DNA of 16,161 nucleotides, taken from contig JACDCP010000028.1 of NCBI GenBank assembly GCA_013817465.1, forward strand, positions 1 to 16,161, read 5' to 3'. This stretch comes from Gammaproteobacteria bacterium. GTDB lineage: Bacteria; Pseudomonadota; Gammaproteobacteria; Steroidobacterales; JACDCP01. Shown here piece after piece: positions 1-6,932 of this stretch (position 1 is its first letter; each line of letters starts with the position of its first letter). The translations under genes were made by a program, and so were the position numbers. Under the pieces are notes generated by a model, which saw only the letters and a list, made by a program, of their open reading frames with translations, was not told where the DNA came from and did not search any database.

Positions 1-2
1 CG

Positions 3-383
3 GACGGCGAGAGACTCTGGCTGTACGATGCGGATCTCGAGCAGGTCACCGTGCGTGAGCTGGATGATTCGCTGGCGAGCACGCCGGCCATGTTGCTGGG
101 CGGCGGCGGTCGTCTGGACGGGGCTTTCCGGGAGGGTGAAGTGTCGGAACAGGGTAAGGCACTCAACGTGGAGCTGTTGCCAATTGAAAAAAACTCAGAC
201 TTTCAGTCTATTACAATACATTTTGAAGGTGACGACTTAACCGAGATGCGACTCGAGGACGCGCTGGGCCACAGTACGCGGATCGAATTTTCCGATATCG
301 AGCGCGATCCGGCGCTCGATGACGAAGTCTTTGCATTCACGCCGCCGGAAGGCGTCGACGTCATTGGCGCGACCGCGCCTTGA
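3..383 (+). CDS. lolA: Outer-membrane lipoprotein carrier protein LolA, C-terminal part
   Basis: Partial gene; the 5' end lies before the window and the reading phase opens at base 3. LolA is the periplasmic chaperone that takes lipoproteins from the LolCDE complex in the inner membrane and hands them to LolB in the outer membrane. The visible 126 residues start with DGERLWLYD and run through the typical late beta-strands of the half-barrel (ITIHFEGDDLTEMRLEDALG, then TRIEFSDIE). They end in the family's usual F-TPPEGVDVI tail just before the stop. The following rarA and serS match the lolA-rarA-serS order known in enterobacteria, which supports the call. The signal peptide cannot be seen. 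Confidence 0.93.
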   Translation, partial: DGERLWLYDADLEQVTVRELDDSLASTPAMLLGGGGRLDGAFREGEVSEQGKALNVELLPIEKNSDFQSITIHFEGDDLTEMRLEDALGHSTRIEFSDIERDPALDDEVFAFTPPEGVDVIGATAP

Positions 384-401
384 TGGCTGCTGCTTCGCGA
401 C

Positions 402-782
402 ATGCTGCCTTTGCGTTTCGGGATGCTCTGGTTGTCGGCCGGCTGGCTGGGGGTGCTGGGGGCCACGGTCGTGAGCCTGTCGCCCAGCGTGCCGCAGGTG
501 CAGTTCAGCTTTGATGACAAGCTGGCGCATGCGTTCGTGTACCTCCTGCTGATGCTCTGGTTTGCCGGCATCTATAAGCGCCGGCGTTACCTCCTGATTG
601 CTGCCGGATTGTTCACGATGGGCGTGGCCCTGGAGTTGCTGCAGGCACGCATCGGCCGAGACCTTAGCGGCCTCGACATGCTCGCGAATCTGATTGGCAT
701 CGTCTGCGGGCTCGCGCTCGCGTGGGGGGCGCTCGGCGGCTGGTGCGTAAAGCTCGAGAGCTGGCTGCTGGCGAAAACTTGA
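402..782 (+). CDS. VanZ-like family integral membrane protein
   Basis: A 126-residue protein with about four hydrophobic segments (roughly residues 5-24, 41-57, 62-80 and 91-112). It carries the conserved polar pattern of the VanZ-like family: D39-K40 with H43 after the first helix, E78 with Q81, R83/R86, then D92, N96 and G99 in the last helix. VanZ itself gives low-level teicoplanin resistance; most family members, including this one, have no assigned function. The ATG lies 18 nt after the lolA stop and has no strong ribosome-binding site. Its stop (780-782) overlaps the proposed rarA start, suggesting coupled translation. It sits between lolA and rarA, which are direct neighbours in E. coli. 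Family call good, function unknown. Confidence 0.82.
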   Translation: MLPLRFGMLWLSAGWLGVLGATVVSLSPSVPQVQFSFDDKLAHAFVYLLLMLWFAGIYKRRRYLLIAAGLFTMGVALELLQARIGRDLSGLDMLANLIGIVCGLALAWGALGGWCVKLESWLLAKT

Positions 783-2113
783 CCGCGGGGTCGACAAACC
801 CCGGTCCGGGCGCGCCCGATCCGCGGCCGCTCGCCGACCGCATGCGGCCGCACAGCCTCGAGGATTTCGTCGGCCAGTCCCACCTGCTCGCGCCCGGCAA
901 ACCCTTGCGGCGCATGGTCGAGGGCGAAAGCCTCCACTCGCTGATTTTCTGGGGTCCGCCCGGCACCGGCAAGACGACCCTGGCGCGACTCATCGCCTCC
1001 ACGTGCGCGGCACGCTTCATCGGCCTGTCGGCGGTCATGGCCGGCGTCAAGGACGTGCGCGCCGCCGTGGACGAGGCGCGCATGGCGCGCGCCGGGTCGG
1101 GCCAGCCGACCATCCTGTTTCTCGATGAAGTGCATCGCTTCAACAAAGCGCAACAGGACGCTTTTCTGCCTTACGTCGAGGATGGCACGCTGACCTTCAT
1201 CGGCGCGACCACGGAGAATCCTTCGTTCGAGCTGAATAACGCGCTGTTGTCGCGCGCCCGCACTTACGTCCTGGAGGCGCTGACGGCAGACGACATACGC
1301 GAGATACTCACGCGCGCGCACGAGGATGAGGAACGGGGGCTCGGCGGGGAAGGCCTGCAAATCGACGATACCGCGCTCGAGCAGCTTGCGACCGCCGCCG
1401 ACGGCGATGCGCGGCGCGGCCTGAATCTGCTCGAGCTGGCCGCCGAGCTGGCTAGTGCAAAGGACGCCGGCGGACGTATCGGCGAATCGATCGTCGAGAC
1501 GGTGATCGCCGGCGGCCGGCGGCGCTTCGACAAGCGCGGTGACGCGTTTTACGACCAGATCTCCGCCCTGCACAAGGCGGTGCGCGGCTCAGATCCCGAC
1601 GCTGCGCTCTACTGGTTCGCGCGCATGCTCGACGGCGGCTGCGATCCTCTGTACATCGCGCGCCGGCTCACGCGCGTTGCGAGTGAAGACGTCGGCAACG
1701 CCGACCCTCGCGCGCTGCGCATTGCGCTCGACGGCTGGGAGACTTACACGCGCCTCGGCAGCCCCGAAGGCGAGTTGGCGCTCGCCCAGGCCGTCGTCTT
1801 TCTGGCCTGTGCGGCAAAGAGCAACGCAGTTTATCGCGCCTTCAACGCCGCGCAGGCCGATGCCGAAGGGCAGGGCAGCCTGCCTGTGCCGGCGCGACTG
1901 CGCAATGCGCCGACGCGGCTCATGCGTTCGCTCGGGCATGGCAAAGGCTATCGTTATGCGCACGACGAAACCGATGCCTTCGCCGCGGGCGAGACCTATT
2001 TCCCCGAGGAAATGAAGCCGCGAGTGTACTATCATCCGGCGCCGCGCGGTCTCGAAATCAGCATCGGCGTCAAGCTCGCCGAGCTGCGCCGCAAGAACGC
2101 CGAAAGATCCTGA
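779..2113 (+). CDS. rarA: Replication-associated recombination protein A (RarA/MgsA), AAA+ ATPase
   Basis: AAA+ clamp-loader-like ATPase that acts at stalled replication forks and belongs to the RarA/Mgs1/WRNIP1 family. Counting from the TTG at 779, Walker A GPPGTGKTT is at residues 59-67 and Walker B FLDEVHRF has its acidic pair at 116-117. The sensor-1 region IGATTENPSFELN and an arginine-finger segment LLSRARTYVLE follow. The C-terminal tetramerisation domain contains SEDVGNADPRAL and ends in the typical YYHPAPRGLE stretch. Start choice: the frame also has GTG codons at 722 and 743. TTG 779 places 17 residues before LADRMRP, which matches my recollection of E. coli RarA, and overlaps the VanZ-like stop as TTGA. 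No start has a clear Shine-Dalgarno sequence. The stop lies 1 nt before the serS start codon. Confidence 0.93.
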   Translation: MTAGSTNPGPGAPDPRPLADRMRPHSLEDFVGQSHLLAPGKPLRRMVEGESLHSLIFWGPPGTGKTTLARLIASTCAARFIGLSAVMAGVKDVRAAVDEARMARAGSGQPTILFLDEVHRFNKAQQDAFLPYVEDGTLTFIGATTENPSFELNNALLSRARTYVLEALTADDIREILTRAHEDEERGLGGEGLQIDDTALEQLATAADGDARRGLNLLELAAELASAKDAGGRIGESIVETVIAGGRRRFDKRGDAFYDQISALHKAVRGSDPDAALYWFARMLDGGCDPLYIARRLTRVASEDVGNADPRALRIALDGWETYTRLGSPEGELALAQAVVFLACAAKSNAVYRAFNAAQADAEGQGSLPVPARLRNAPTRLMRSLGHGKGYRYAHDETDAFAAGETYFPEEMKPRVYYHPAPRGLEISIGVKLAELRRKNAERS

Positions 2114-2114
2114 C

Positions 2115-3401
2115 ATGCTCGACCCACGCTTGCTGCGAAACGATCTGTCTGCCATAGCCGCGAATCATGCGCGGCGCGGATTCAAGCTCGACACTGCGGC
2201 ATTCGAGATGCTCGAAACGCGGCGTAAGCGCTTGCAGATCGAAGCTGAAAAGCTGCGCAACGAGCGCAACACGCGCTCGAAGGCCATCGGCCGTGCGATA
2301 GCTGCAGGCGAAGACATCGAGCCGCTGCGCCGGGACGTGCAGGCGCTCGGCGAACGGCTGAAGGGCGCGCAGGAAGAGCTCGAAAAGGTGAGCAGCGAGC
2401 TCGGGCGGATCCAGCTTGGTTTGCCGAACCTGCTTCATGAGAGCGTCCCGGACGGCAACGACGAAAACGATAACGTGGAGCTGCGCCGCTGCGGTGACGC
2501 ACGGGCCTTCGACTTCGCACCACTCGATCACGTCGCGCTCGGTGAGCGCCGTGGCGGCATCGATTTCGCTGCCGCCGCAAAGATATCCGGCGCGCGTTTC
2601 GTAGTTCTCCGGGACGGCATCGCACAGCTGCATCGCGCATTGACCCAGTTCATGCTCGATCTGCACGTGCGCGAGCATGGCTACACCGAAGTGTACGTGC
2701 CTTATCTGGTGAATGCCGAGGCGCTGACGGGCACCGGTCAGCTGCCGAAATTCGGCGCCGATCTGTTTGCGGTCGAGGGCGAACGGAAGTTGCATTTGAT
2801 TCCGACCGCGGAAGTGCCCGTCACCAATCTGGTGCGCGACACGATCATCGATGCGGATGCGCTGCCGTTGCGCTACGTCGCGCATACGCCGTGCTTCCGC
2901 TCGGAAGCGGGATCCCATGGCAGGGACACGCGCGGCATGATCCGCCAGCACCAATTCGAGAAGGTGGAGCTCGTGCACGTCGCGCGGCCCGGGGAATCCG
3001 AGGCGGAGCATGAATTGCTGACCGCTAATGCGGCAGCCGTGCTGGAGAAGCTCGAGCTCCCGTATCGCGTCGTGGCGCTGTGCGCCGGCGACACCGGCTT
3101 CAGCGCGAGTAGAACCTTCGATCTCGAAGTCTGGCTGCCGGGCGAGCAGCGCTACCGCGAGATTTCCTCGTGCAGCAACTGCACGGATTTTCAGGCGCGG
3201 CGCATGCAGGCGCGCTGGCGCAACCCGGCGACCGGCAAGCCCGAGCTACTGCACACGCTGAACGGGTCGGGTCTGGCCGTCGGCCGCACGCTCATTGCAG
3301 TCATGGAAACGTATCAGGAAGCCGACGGTAGTGTTCGCGTTCCCGCCGTCCTTCAGCCTTACATGGACGACGTGCGGCGGATCGCAGGAATCTCCACTTA
3401 G
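2115..3401 (+). CDS. serS: Seryl-tRNA synthetase
   Basis: Charges tRNA-Ser (and tRNA-Sec) with serine in the cytoplasm. It is 428 residues, the normal bacterial length. It begins MLDPRLLRND and has a charged coiled-coil arm over about residues 30-105, which in SerRS reaches for the long variable arm of tRNA-Ser. The class II core follows: motif 2 with F261-R262-S263-E264 then HGRDTRGMIRQHQFEKVEL, the serine-pocket stretch ISSCSNCTDFQARR, and motif 3 LNGSGLAVGRTL from residue 382. It directly follows rarA (tgacATG), so the two are almost certainly co-transcribed. A tRNA-Ser(UGA) gene lies 3.3 kb away, but nothing links the two mechanistically. Confidence 0.97.
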   Translation: MLDPRLLRNDLSAIAANHARRGFKLDTAAFEMLETRRKRLQIEAEKLRNERNTRSKAIGRAIAAGEDIEPLRRDVQALGERLKGAQEELEKVSSELGRIQLGLPNLLHESVPDGNDENDNVELRRCGDARAFDFAPLDHVALGERRGGIDFAAAAKISGARFVVLRDGIAQLHRALTQFMLDLHVREHGYTEVYVPYLVNAEALTGTGQLPKFGADLFAVEGERKLHLIPTAEVPVTNLVRDTIIDADALPLRYVAHTPCFRSEAGSHGRDTRGMIRQHQFEKVELVHVARPGESEAEHELLTANAAAVLEKLELPYRVVALCAGDTGFSASRTFDLEVWLPGEQRYREISSCSNCTDFQARRMQARWRNPATGKPELLHTLNGSGLAVGRTLIAVMETYQEADGSVRVPAVLQPYMDDVRRIAGIST

Positions 3402-3500
3402 GCGAATTCCTGATTGCGTCCGCTACGGAATCACTTCCAAGGATCGCACGCGCGAAAAATCCCGATGGTGAGTTACGAGCGCGTCGGGACGCGAACAGCG

Positions 3501-4571
3501 TTATAGCCAGTCGCGCTTCCTGAAAAAAACGAGCATGCCGATGACGACGCAGATGATCACGAGCCAGACCATCGGATAGCCGTAGCGGGAGTTGAGCTCC
3601 GGCATGTTCCATGGACTGTCGGTGTTGAAGTTCATGCCGTAGATGCCCACCAGAAAGGACAACGGTATGAAAATCGTTGCGATCATCGTCAGCACCTTCA
3701 TGATCTCGTTCATGCGATTGCTGATGCTCGACAGATAGACCTCCATGAGGCTGGAAGAAGTTTCCCGGAAGCTCTCGGTCAGATCCATGACCTGAATGGT
3801 GTGATCGTAGCAGTCGCGCAGATACGTCCGGGTATCTTCCTCGATGAACCTGCTGTCGTCCCGCACGAGCTGATTGAGGACTTCGCGCTGCGGCCACTGC
3901 ACGCGCCGGATCAGCACCAGCTCGCGCTTGAGTCCGTAGATCCTGTCCAGTGAGCGGCGGGTAGGCTGACCAAACACCTCCTGTTCGACCGCCGCCAGCT
4001 CGTCGCCGATCGCTTCGATGACAGGGAACGCCTCGTCGACGACTACGTCTAGCAGGGCATAGAAGAGGTAATCCGTCTGACGCTGCCGGATGCGGCGCGC
4101 TGCGCCGTTGCGCAGGCGCTCGCGCACCGGTCCGAAAATGTCCCTGTCGCCTTCATGCACGCTGACCAGAAAGCCGGCACCCAGAAAAAGGCTGATCTGC
4201 TCGACCCTCATGCCGGCTTCGGTGCGCACCGGGAGCGACATGACTGTGAACAGGTGAGCGGCATAAATGTCGAGCTTGGTGCGCTGCCCGGTGTTGATGA
4301 CGTCTTCCATCGCCAGCGGATGCAGCCGATAGGCTTCGCCCAGTGCGTGCAGCAGCCGGGGTGAAGCGTCGCCCTGCACGTGCAGCCAGGTGACCTTGTC
4401 GCTGAAGAAGTATTCACGACATTCGTCCAGACTCAGGCCCGCGTGCTCATCGAAGCTGTCCGCATCGTAATCGCAGATGGTGATCAGGACCGGCCGCGTC
4501 GGACCCGTACGCGCCTTCAAGGTGCCTGGCGCGGTGCCCGGCGGGTGGTAACGCTTGCCGAACACAGCCAT
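3501..4571 (-). CDS. corA: CorA-type magnesium/cobalt transport protein
   Basis: Pentameric inner-membrane channel for Mg2+ and Co2+, 356 residues. The N-terminal two thirds form the cytoplasmic alpha/beta domain and the long stalk helix. The C-terminus has the diagnostic pattern: TM1 around residues 292-311, the pore signature Y-G-M-N with GMN at 312-314, a short acidic periplasmic loop (TDSPWNMPEL), TM2 around 334-350, and a basic cytoplasmic tail FRKRDWL. Its ATG overlaps the stop of the TIGR02588-like gene by one base (TGATG), so it is the last gene of a translationally coupled minus-strand cluster. It converges with serS across about 100 bp. Whether it carries Mg2+, Co2+ or Zn2+ in vivo cannot be told from the sequence. 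Confidence 0.93.
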   Translation of the reverse strand: MAVFGKRYHPPGTAPGTLKARTGPTRPVLITICDYDADSFDEHAGLSLDECREYFFSDKVTWLHVQGDASPRLLHALGEAYRLHPLAMEDVINTGQRTKLDIYAAHLFTVMSLPVRTEAGMRVEQISLFLGAGFLVSVHEGDRDIFGPVRERLRNGAARRIRQRQTDYLFYALLDVVVDEAFPVIEAIGDELAAVEQEVFGQPTRRSLDRIYGLKRELVLIRRVQWPQREVLNQLVRDDSRFIEEDTRTYLRDCYDHTIQVMDLTESFRETSSSLMEVYLSSISNRMNEIMKVLTMIATIFIPLSFLVGIYGMNFNTDSPWNMPELNSRYGYPMVWLVIICVVIGMLVFFRKRDWL

Positions 4572-4987
4572 CAGGGCTCCCGGTAGCCGCTTGGCCGGAC
4601 CTGAAGCTCGAAGTCCTGCGGGTTGTGCGTGAAAAAGAGACCGGCCTTGCGATTCGAATGCGAAGGCACATAGTCGATGGTTGCCTCGCTTTTTTCGACT
4701 TCCCGACCGCCGCTGCTCAGGCTCCCTTCGATAGTCAGCTCACCGGCGGTCGTGCCGCCCTCATTCGTGGCGCGAACCTCGACCAGATAGCCGCCTGGCT
4801 GCGGTCCGATGCCGAGCACCGACACGGTGACAGCCGGCGGCGAAGCCTCGCCTTTCATGGCTTCATAGGTGAGCACGGTGATGGCAGTGGCCACGAGTAC
4901 GAGACCGATCGCACCCACGACCCATTCAGCGAGCGGTGCGGCATGCTGCTTGTCGCGATCGTCTTTCTGCGCGGATTTGTTTGCCAT
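4571..4987 (-). CDS. TIGR02588-like single-pass membrane protein of unknown function
   Basis: A 138-residue protein starting MANKSAQKDDRDKQ. Layout: a charged cytoplasmic N-terminus, one membrane helix at about residues 21-42 (VVGAIGLVLVATAITVLTY), then a beta-rich extracytoplasmic domain of about 95 residues. That domain contains GYLVEVRATNEGG, a C-terminal AGLFFTHNPQDFELQVRPSG stretch, and no cysteines. From memory this matches the uncharacterised family TIGR02588, which is found next to TIGR02587 proteins, exactly as here. ATG 4987 was chosen over a longer upstream frame because the longer version would overlap most of the 3' end of the TIGR02587-like gene. An AGAGA stretch precedes this ATG. 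The domain looks like a small immunoglobulin/CARDB-like fold, but that is only an impression. Confidence 0.82.
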   Translation of the reverse strand: MANKSAQKDDRDKQHAAPLAEWVVGAIGLVLVATAITVLTYEAMKGEASPPAVTVSVLGIGPQPGGYLVEVRATNEGGTTAGELTIEGSLSSGGREVEKSEATIDYVPSHSNRKAGLFFTHNPQDFELQVRPSGYREP

Positions 4988-5001
4988 TGGGGTTTCTCTC
5001 G

Positions 5002-5838
5002 TCAGAGGATCAGTCGCGCCGCCGCCGCGCCGATTGCGGCGGGAAAGCCGAGCACGACAGTGCTCATGACGATGTGAGCGAGATCCATCCCGTCGGTGCG
5101 GCCGAAACTCCAGAGGACATACAGACTGATGAGCAGCGCGATCGCGTAGCCGACGACCGTAAACCGGATGAAGGCGCTCCACCAGGGCGTGTCGGGCGAA
5201 AGATCTGCCTGGCCATGAAACTGGACGGCGAATACAAAGGCATGCATGAGCAGGAGGGACAGAGCCGCGAGCGCAAGCACATACCATTCGGTCATCTGGT
5301 AGGCGATCAGCACCATCTCCTCCGTGGGGGCAACATTGAATGCAAGAAAAAGCGCACCGACCGCCATCAGGAAAGTCTCTCCGGCATAGCCCATCCCGCG
5401 CCGTTTATCATCTTCCTCGTGCTTGTTTTCGCCGCCCAGCAGGCTGCGGGCGAGCACGGCGCCGATGCTGGCGGGCACCGCCTGGAGCGCGATCTTGCCG
5501 ATGACCTCGTCGAACGGCATGCCCGGCTCGAGCAAGCCGAACAGCAAGAGAATCAGGGCCGCAGCAACGAAACCGACCGCATAGGCGACGAACGCATCGA
5601 CCACGTCGTCGATCGGGCGCGAGGTTTCCTCGAATCCGGTGAAGTACGACAGCCCGGCAAGAATCGGCAGGAAGACGATCATCAGCAGGGCGAGACGGAA
5701 GCGGTCCATGTGGAAGCCGAGCCACCACATCTCCATCGTCATGAACAGCGGCAGGGCGAAGATGATGGCTCCGCCGAAGGCGCGAGCGAGGCCGATCGCG
5801 AACTTGCGGTTGGCCTCCGCCTGCACGGACACTCTCAA
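5002..5838 (-). CDS. TIGR02587-like integral membrane protein of unknown function
   Basis: A 278-residue polytopic protein with about seven or eight hydrophobic segments. A charged loop around residues 140-155 (GGENKHEEDDKRRG) splits it into two halves. Recognisable stretches are GLARAFGGAIIFALPLFMTM, NVAPTEEMVLIAYQM and the C-terminal VMSTVVLGFPAAIGAAAARL. From memory this is the TIGR02587 family, usually paired with TIGR02588, whose gene starts 14 nt downstream. Start: the longest form uses TTG at 5838, with GTG codons at 5832 and 5826 as alternatives. The purine-rich GGGAGAGG on the minus strand (5844-5851) is spaced 5 nt from TTG 5838 and 11 nt from GTG 5832, so either could serve. Function unknown. 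Confidence 0.82.
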   Translation of the reverse strand: MRVSVQAEANRKFAIGLARAFGGAIIFALPLFMTMEMWWLGFHMDRFRLALLMIVFLPILAGLSYFTGFEETSRPIDDVVDAFVAYAVGFVAAALILLLFGLLEPGMPFDEVIGKIALQAVPASIGAVLARSLLGGENKHEEDDKRRGMGYAGETFLMAVGALFLAFNVAPTEEMVLIAYQMTEWYVLALAALSLLLMHAFVFAVQFHGQADLSPDTPWWSAFIRFTVVGYAIALLISLYVLWSFGRTDGMDLAHIVMSTVVLGFPAAIGAAAARLIL

Positions 5839-5843
5839 AAGCG

Positions 5844-5864
5844 CCTCTCCCGGCTGGGGAGGGG
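5844..5864 (-). promoter_or_regulatory. Hairpin overlapping the ribosome-binding site of the TIGR02587-like gene
   Basis: On the minus strand an 8-bp stem (one G-U pair) with a 5-nt loop forms from CCCCTCCC and GGGAGAGG. The 3' arm is itself the best Shine-Dalgarno candidate for the next gene. It is followed by CGC and a run of four T. It may therefore be a weak terminator after the Bax-inhibitor-like gene, or a structure that masks the ribosome-binding site. The T run is too short for a strong intrinsic terminator. Confidence 0.35.
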
Positions 5865-5882
5865 GAAACTGCCGCTACGCAA

Positions 5883-6554
5883 TCACTCGTCGCCGAACGC
5901 CCCGAACAGATGCAGGAGGCTCGTGAAAAGATTGTAGATGCTGACGTACAGCGTCACGGTCGCCATGATGTAATTGCGCTCTCCGCCGTGAATGATCGCG
6001 CTGGTCTGATACAGGATCAGGCCGCCCATGGCGAGCACGAACATGCCCGATACGGCGAGCGACAGCGCAGGGAGCTGAAAGAAAATCGCCGCCAGCCCGA
6101 GCACGAACGCACCGAGAATGCCGACCATGAGAAAACCGCCCATGAAGCTGAAGTCGCGCCGGCTCTTCAGCGCGTACGCACTGAGACCCAGGAAAGTCAG
6201 GCCGGTAGTGCCGAGCGCCGTCATGACCAGTTCGCCGCCGTTCGGCAGTTGCAGGTAAAGATTGACAATCGGGCCGAGCGTCATGCCCATGAAGCCGGTC
6301 AGGGCGAATATGAACACCAGCCCGAGCGCGCTGTTGCGAAACTTCGCCGTGAGGAACAGCAGCCCGAAGTAGCCGACCAGCGTGATGATCACGCCGGGGT
6401 AGGGCATATTGAACACGACCGCGAGCCCGGCCGTCAGCGCACTGAACAACAGGGTCGCCGCGAGCAACAGATAGGTGTTGCGCAGGACGGCATTGGTTTC
6501 GAGTGCCGACTCCTGGATGGCTGCGGGGGAATGACCGGTTTGCGGGTGCTGCAT
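5883..6554 (-). CDS. Bax inhibitor-1 / YccA (TMBIM) family membrane protein
   Basis: A 223-residue polytopic protein with about seven membrane helices, the standard size for bacterial members of the UPF0005/BI-1 family. The start RNTYLLLAATLLFSALTAGL, the central FALTGFMGMTLGPI and the C-terminal ETSAI-like block (here YQTSAIIHGGERNYIMATV, then LYVSIYNLFTSLLHLFG) are typical. The nearest characterised relatives, YccA and YbhL in E. coli and BsYetJ in Bacillus, are linked to FtsH protease control and pH-gated Ca2+ leak. The exact role here is unknown. ATG 6554 has a good GAGGAAA ribosome-binding site 5-6 nt upstream. It is first in the four-gene minus-strand cluster and is divergent from the tRNA-Ser gene. 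Confidence 0.93.
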   Translation of the reverse strand: MQHPQTGHSPAAIQESALETNAVLRNTYLLLAATLLFSALTAGLAVVFNMPYPGVIITLVGYFGLLFLTAKFRNSALGLVFIFALTGFMGMTLGPIVNLYLQLPNGGELVMTALGTTGLTFLGLSAYALKSRRDFSFMGGFLMVGILGAFVLGLAAIFFQLPALSLAVSGMFVLAMGGLILYQTSAIIHGGERNYIMATVTLYVSIYNLFTSLLHLFGAFGDE

Positions 6555-6660
6555 GTGATTTCCTCGAGCTTCGAATGCCGTCTATGATGACGTTCGCAGG
6601 GCGCGAAGTCTAGCCGCTGCCTTGCGCGCCCGGCTACGAATGGCGAGAATCCGCCCCACC

Positions 6661-6750
6661 GGAGAGGTGGCAGAGCGGTCGAATGCGGCGGTCTTGAAAA
6701 CCGTTGTGGGCGAGAGCCCACCGGGGGTTCGAATCCCTCCCTCTCCGCCA
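6661..6750 (+). tRNA. tRNA-Ser (anticodon UGA)
   Basis: A 90-nt gene with CCA encoded. The acceptor stem GGAGAGG (6661-6667) pairs with CCTCTCC (6740-6746), followed by the discriminator G and CCA (6748-6750). The anticodon loop CTTGAAA gives UGA, which reads UCA and other UCN codons. A long class II variable arm follows, as required for serine tRNAs. The T-arm is GGGGG / TTCGAAT / CCCTC (6723-6739). Part of the variable and T-arm and the whole 3' end are copied again downstream, inverted at 6805-6824 and direct at 6914-6943. Confidence 0.97.
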
Positions 6751-6754
6751 TTCA

Positions 6755-6782
6755 GGCAACAGGTGGCAGGCCACAAGTAACA
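6755..6782 (+). repeat. Four degenerate 7-bp tandem units
   Basis: Directly after the tRNA 3' end the sequence reads in heptamers: GGCAACA, GGTGGCA, GGCCACA, AGTAACA, with consensus RGYNRCA. The first heptamer recurs at 6937-6943 after the second tRNA-end copy. The array is short and degenerate, so it could be coincidence, but phase and consensus are kept over four units. Confidence 0.5.
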
Positions 6783-6804
6783 GAAAGAAGAGGTTAACGA
6801 AGAG

Positions 6805-6932
6805 GGGATTCGAAACCCCGGTGGATGAACAACCGGGTTCGACAAATTCGCCGGGAGCGAATTTGAACGGCCGCAGGCCGGCCCGAAGGGCGGAGTACAG
6901 GGATGTACGGAGTAATCCCTCCCTCTCCGCCA
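6805..6932. mobile_element. Small palindromic element bounded by inverted tRNA-Ser pieces
   Basis: The left edge (6805-6824), read on the minus strand, matches the variable/T-arm part of the tRNA (6718-6737) at 19 of 20 bases. The right edge (6914-6932) is a direct copy of the tRNA 3' end. The two edges are therefore in inverted orientation (GGGATT...AATCCC core), like short terminal inverted repeats. Between them are four consecutive perfect hairpins: stem 8 bp at 6844-6864 (AAATTCGC/GCGAATTT, loop CGGGA), 5 bp at 6868-6880 (CGGCC/GGCCG, loop GCA), 4 bp at 6881-6891 (GCCC/GGGC, loop GAA) and 4 bp at 6895-6908 (GTAC/GTAC, loop AGGGAT). There is no open reading frame of its own. I believe similar tRNA-tail palindromic repeats occur in other gammaproteobacteria, but that is from memory. 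Calling it mobile is an inference. Confidence 0.5.

Noticed and set aside
587..1573. Minus-strand frame of 328 codons opposite the VanZ-like gene and rarA
   Set aside because: Low-complexity Arg/Ala-rich translation typical of antisense frames in high-GC genes; the plus strand carries clear AAA+ motifs.
2070..3011. Minus-strand frame of 313 codons opposite serS
   Set aside because: Shadow of serS; no recognisable domain, and serS motifs 2 and 3 are unambiguous.
3480..3493. CGCGTCGGGACGCG inverted repeat between convergent serS and corA as a terminator
   Set aside because: The stem is short and there is no T run on either strand.
4936..5937. Plus-strand frame of 333 codons opposite the TIGR02587-like gene
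   Set aside because: Its translation is dominated by Arg/His/Gln/Glu, as expected for the antisense of a membrane protein; no motif.
6583..6588. TATGAT as a -10 box for the tRNA-Ser gene
   Set aside because: It is a good -10 match, but no -35-like hexamer lies 16-18 bp upstream and the leader would be about 65 nt, so the support is too thin.
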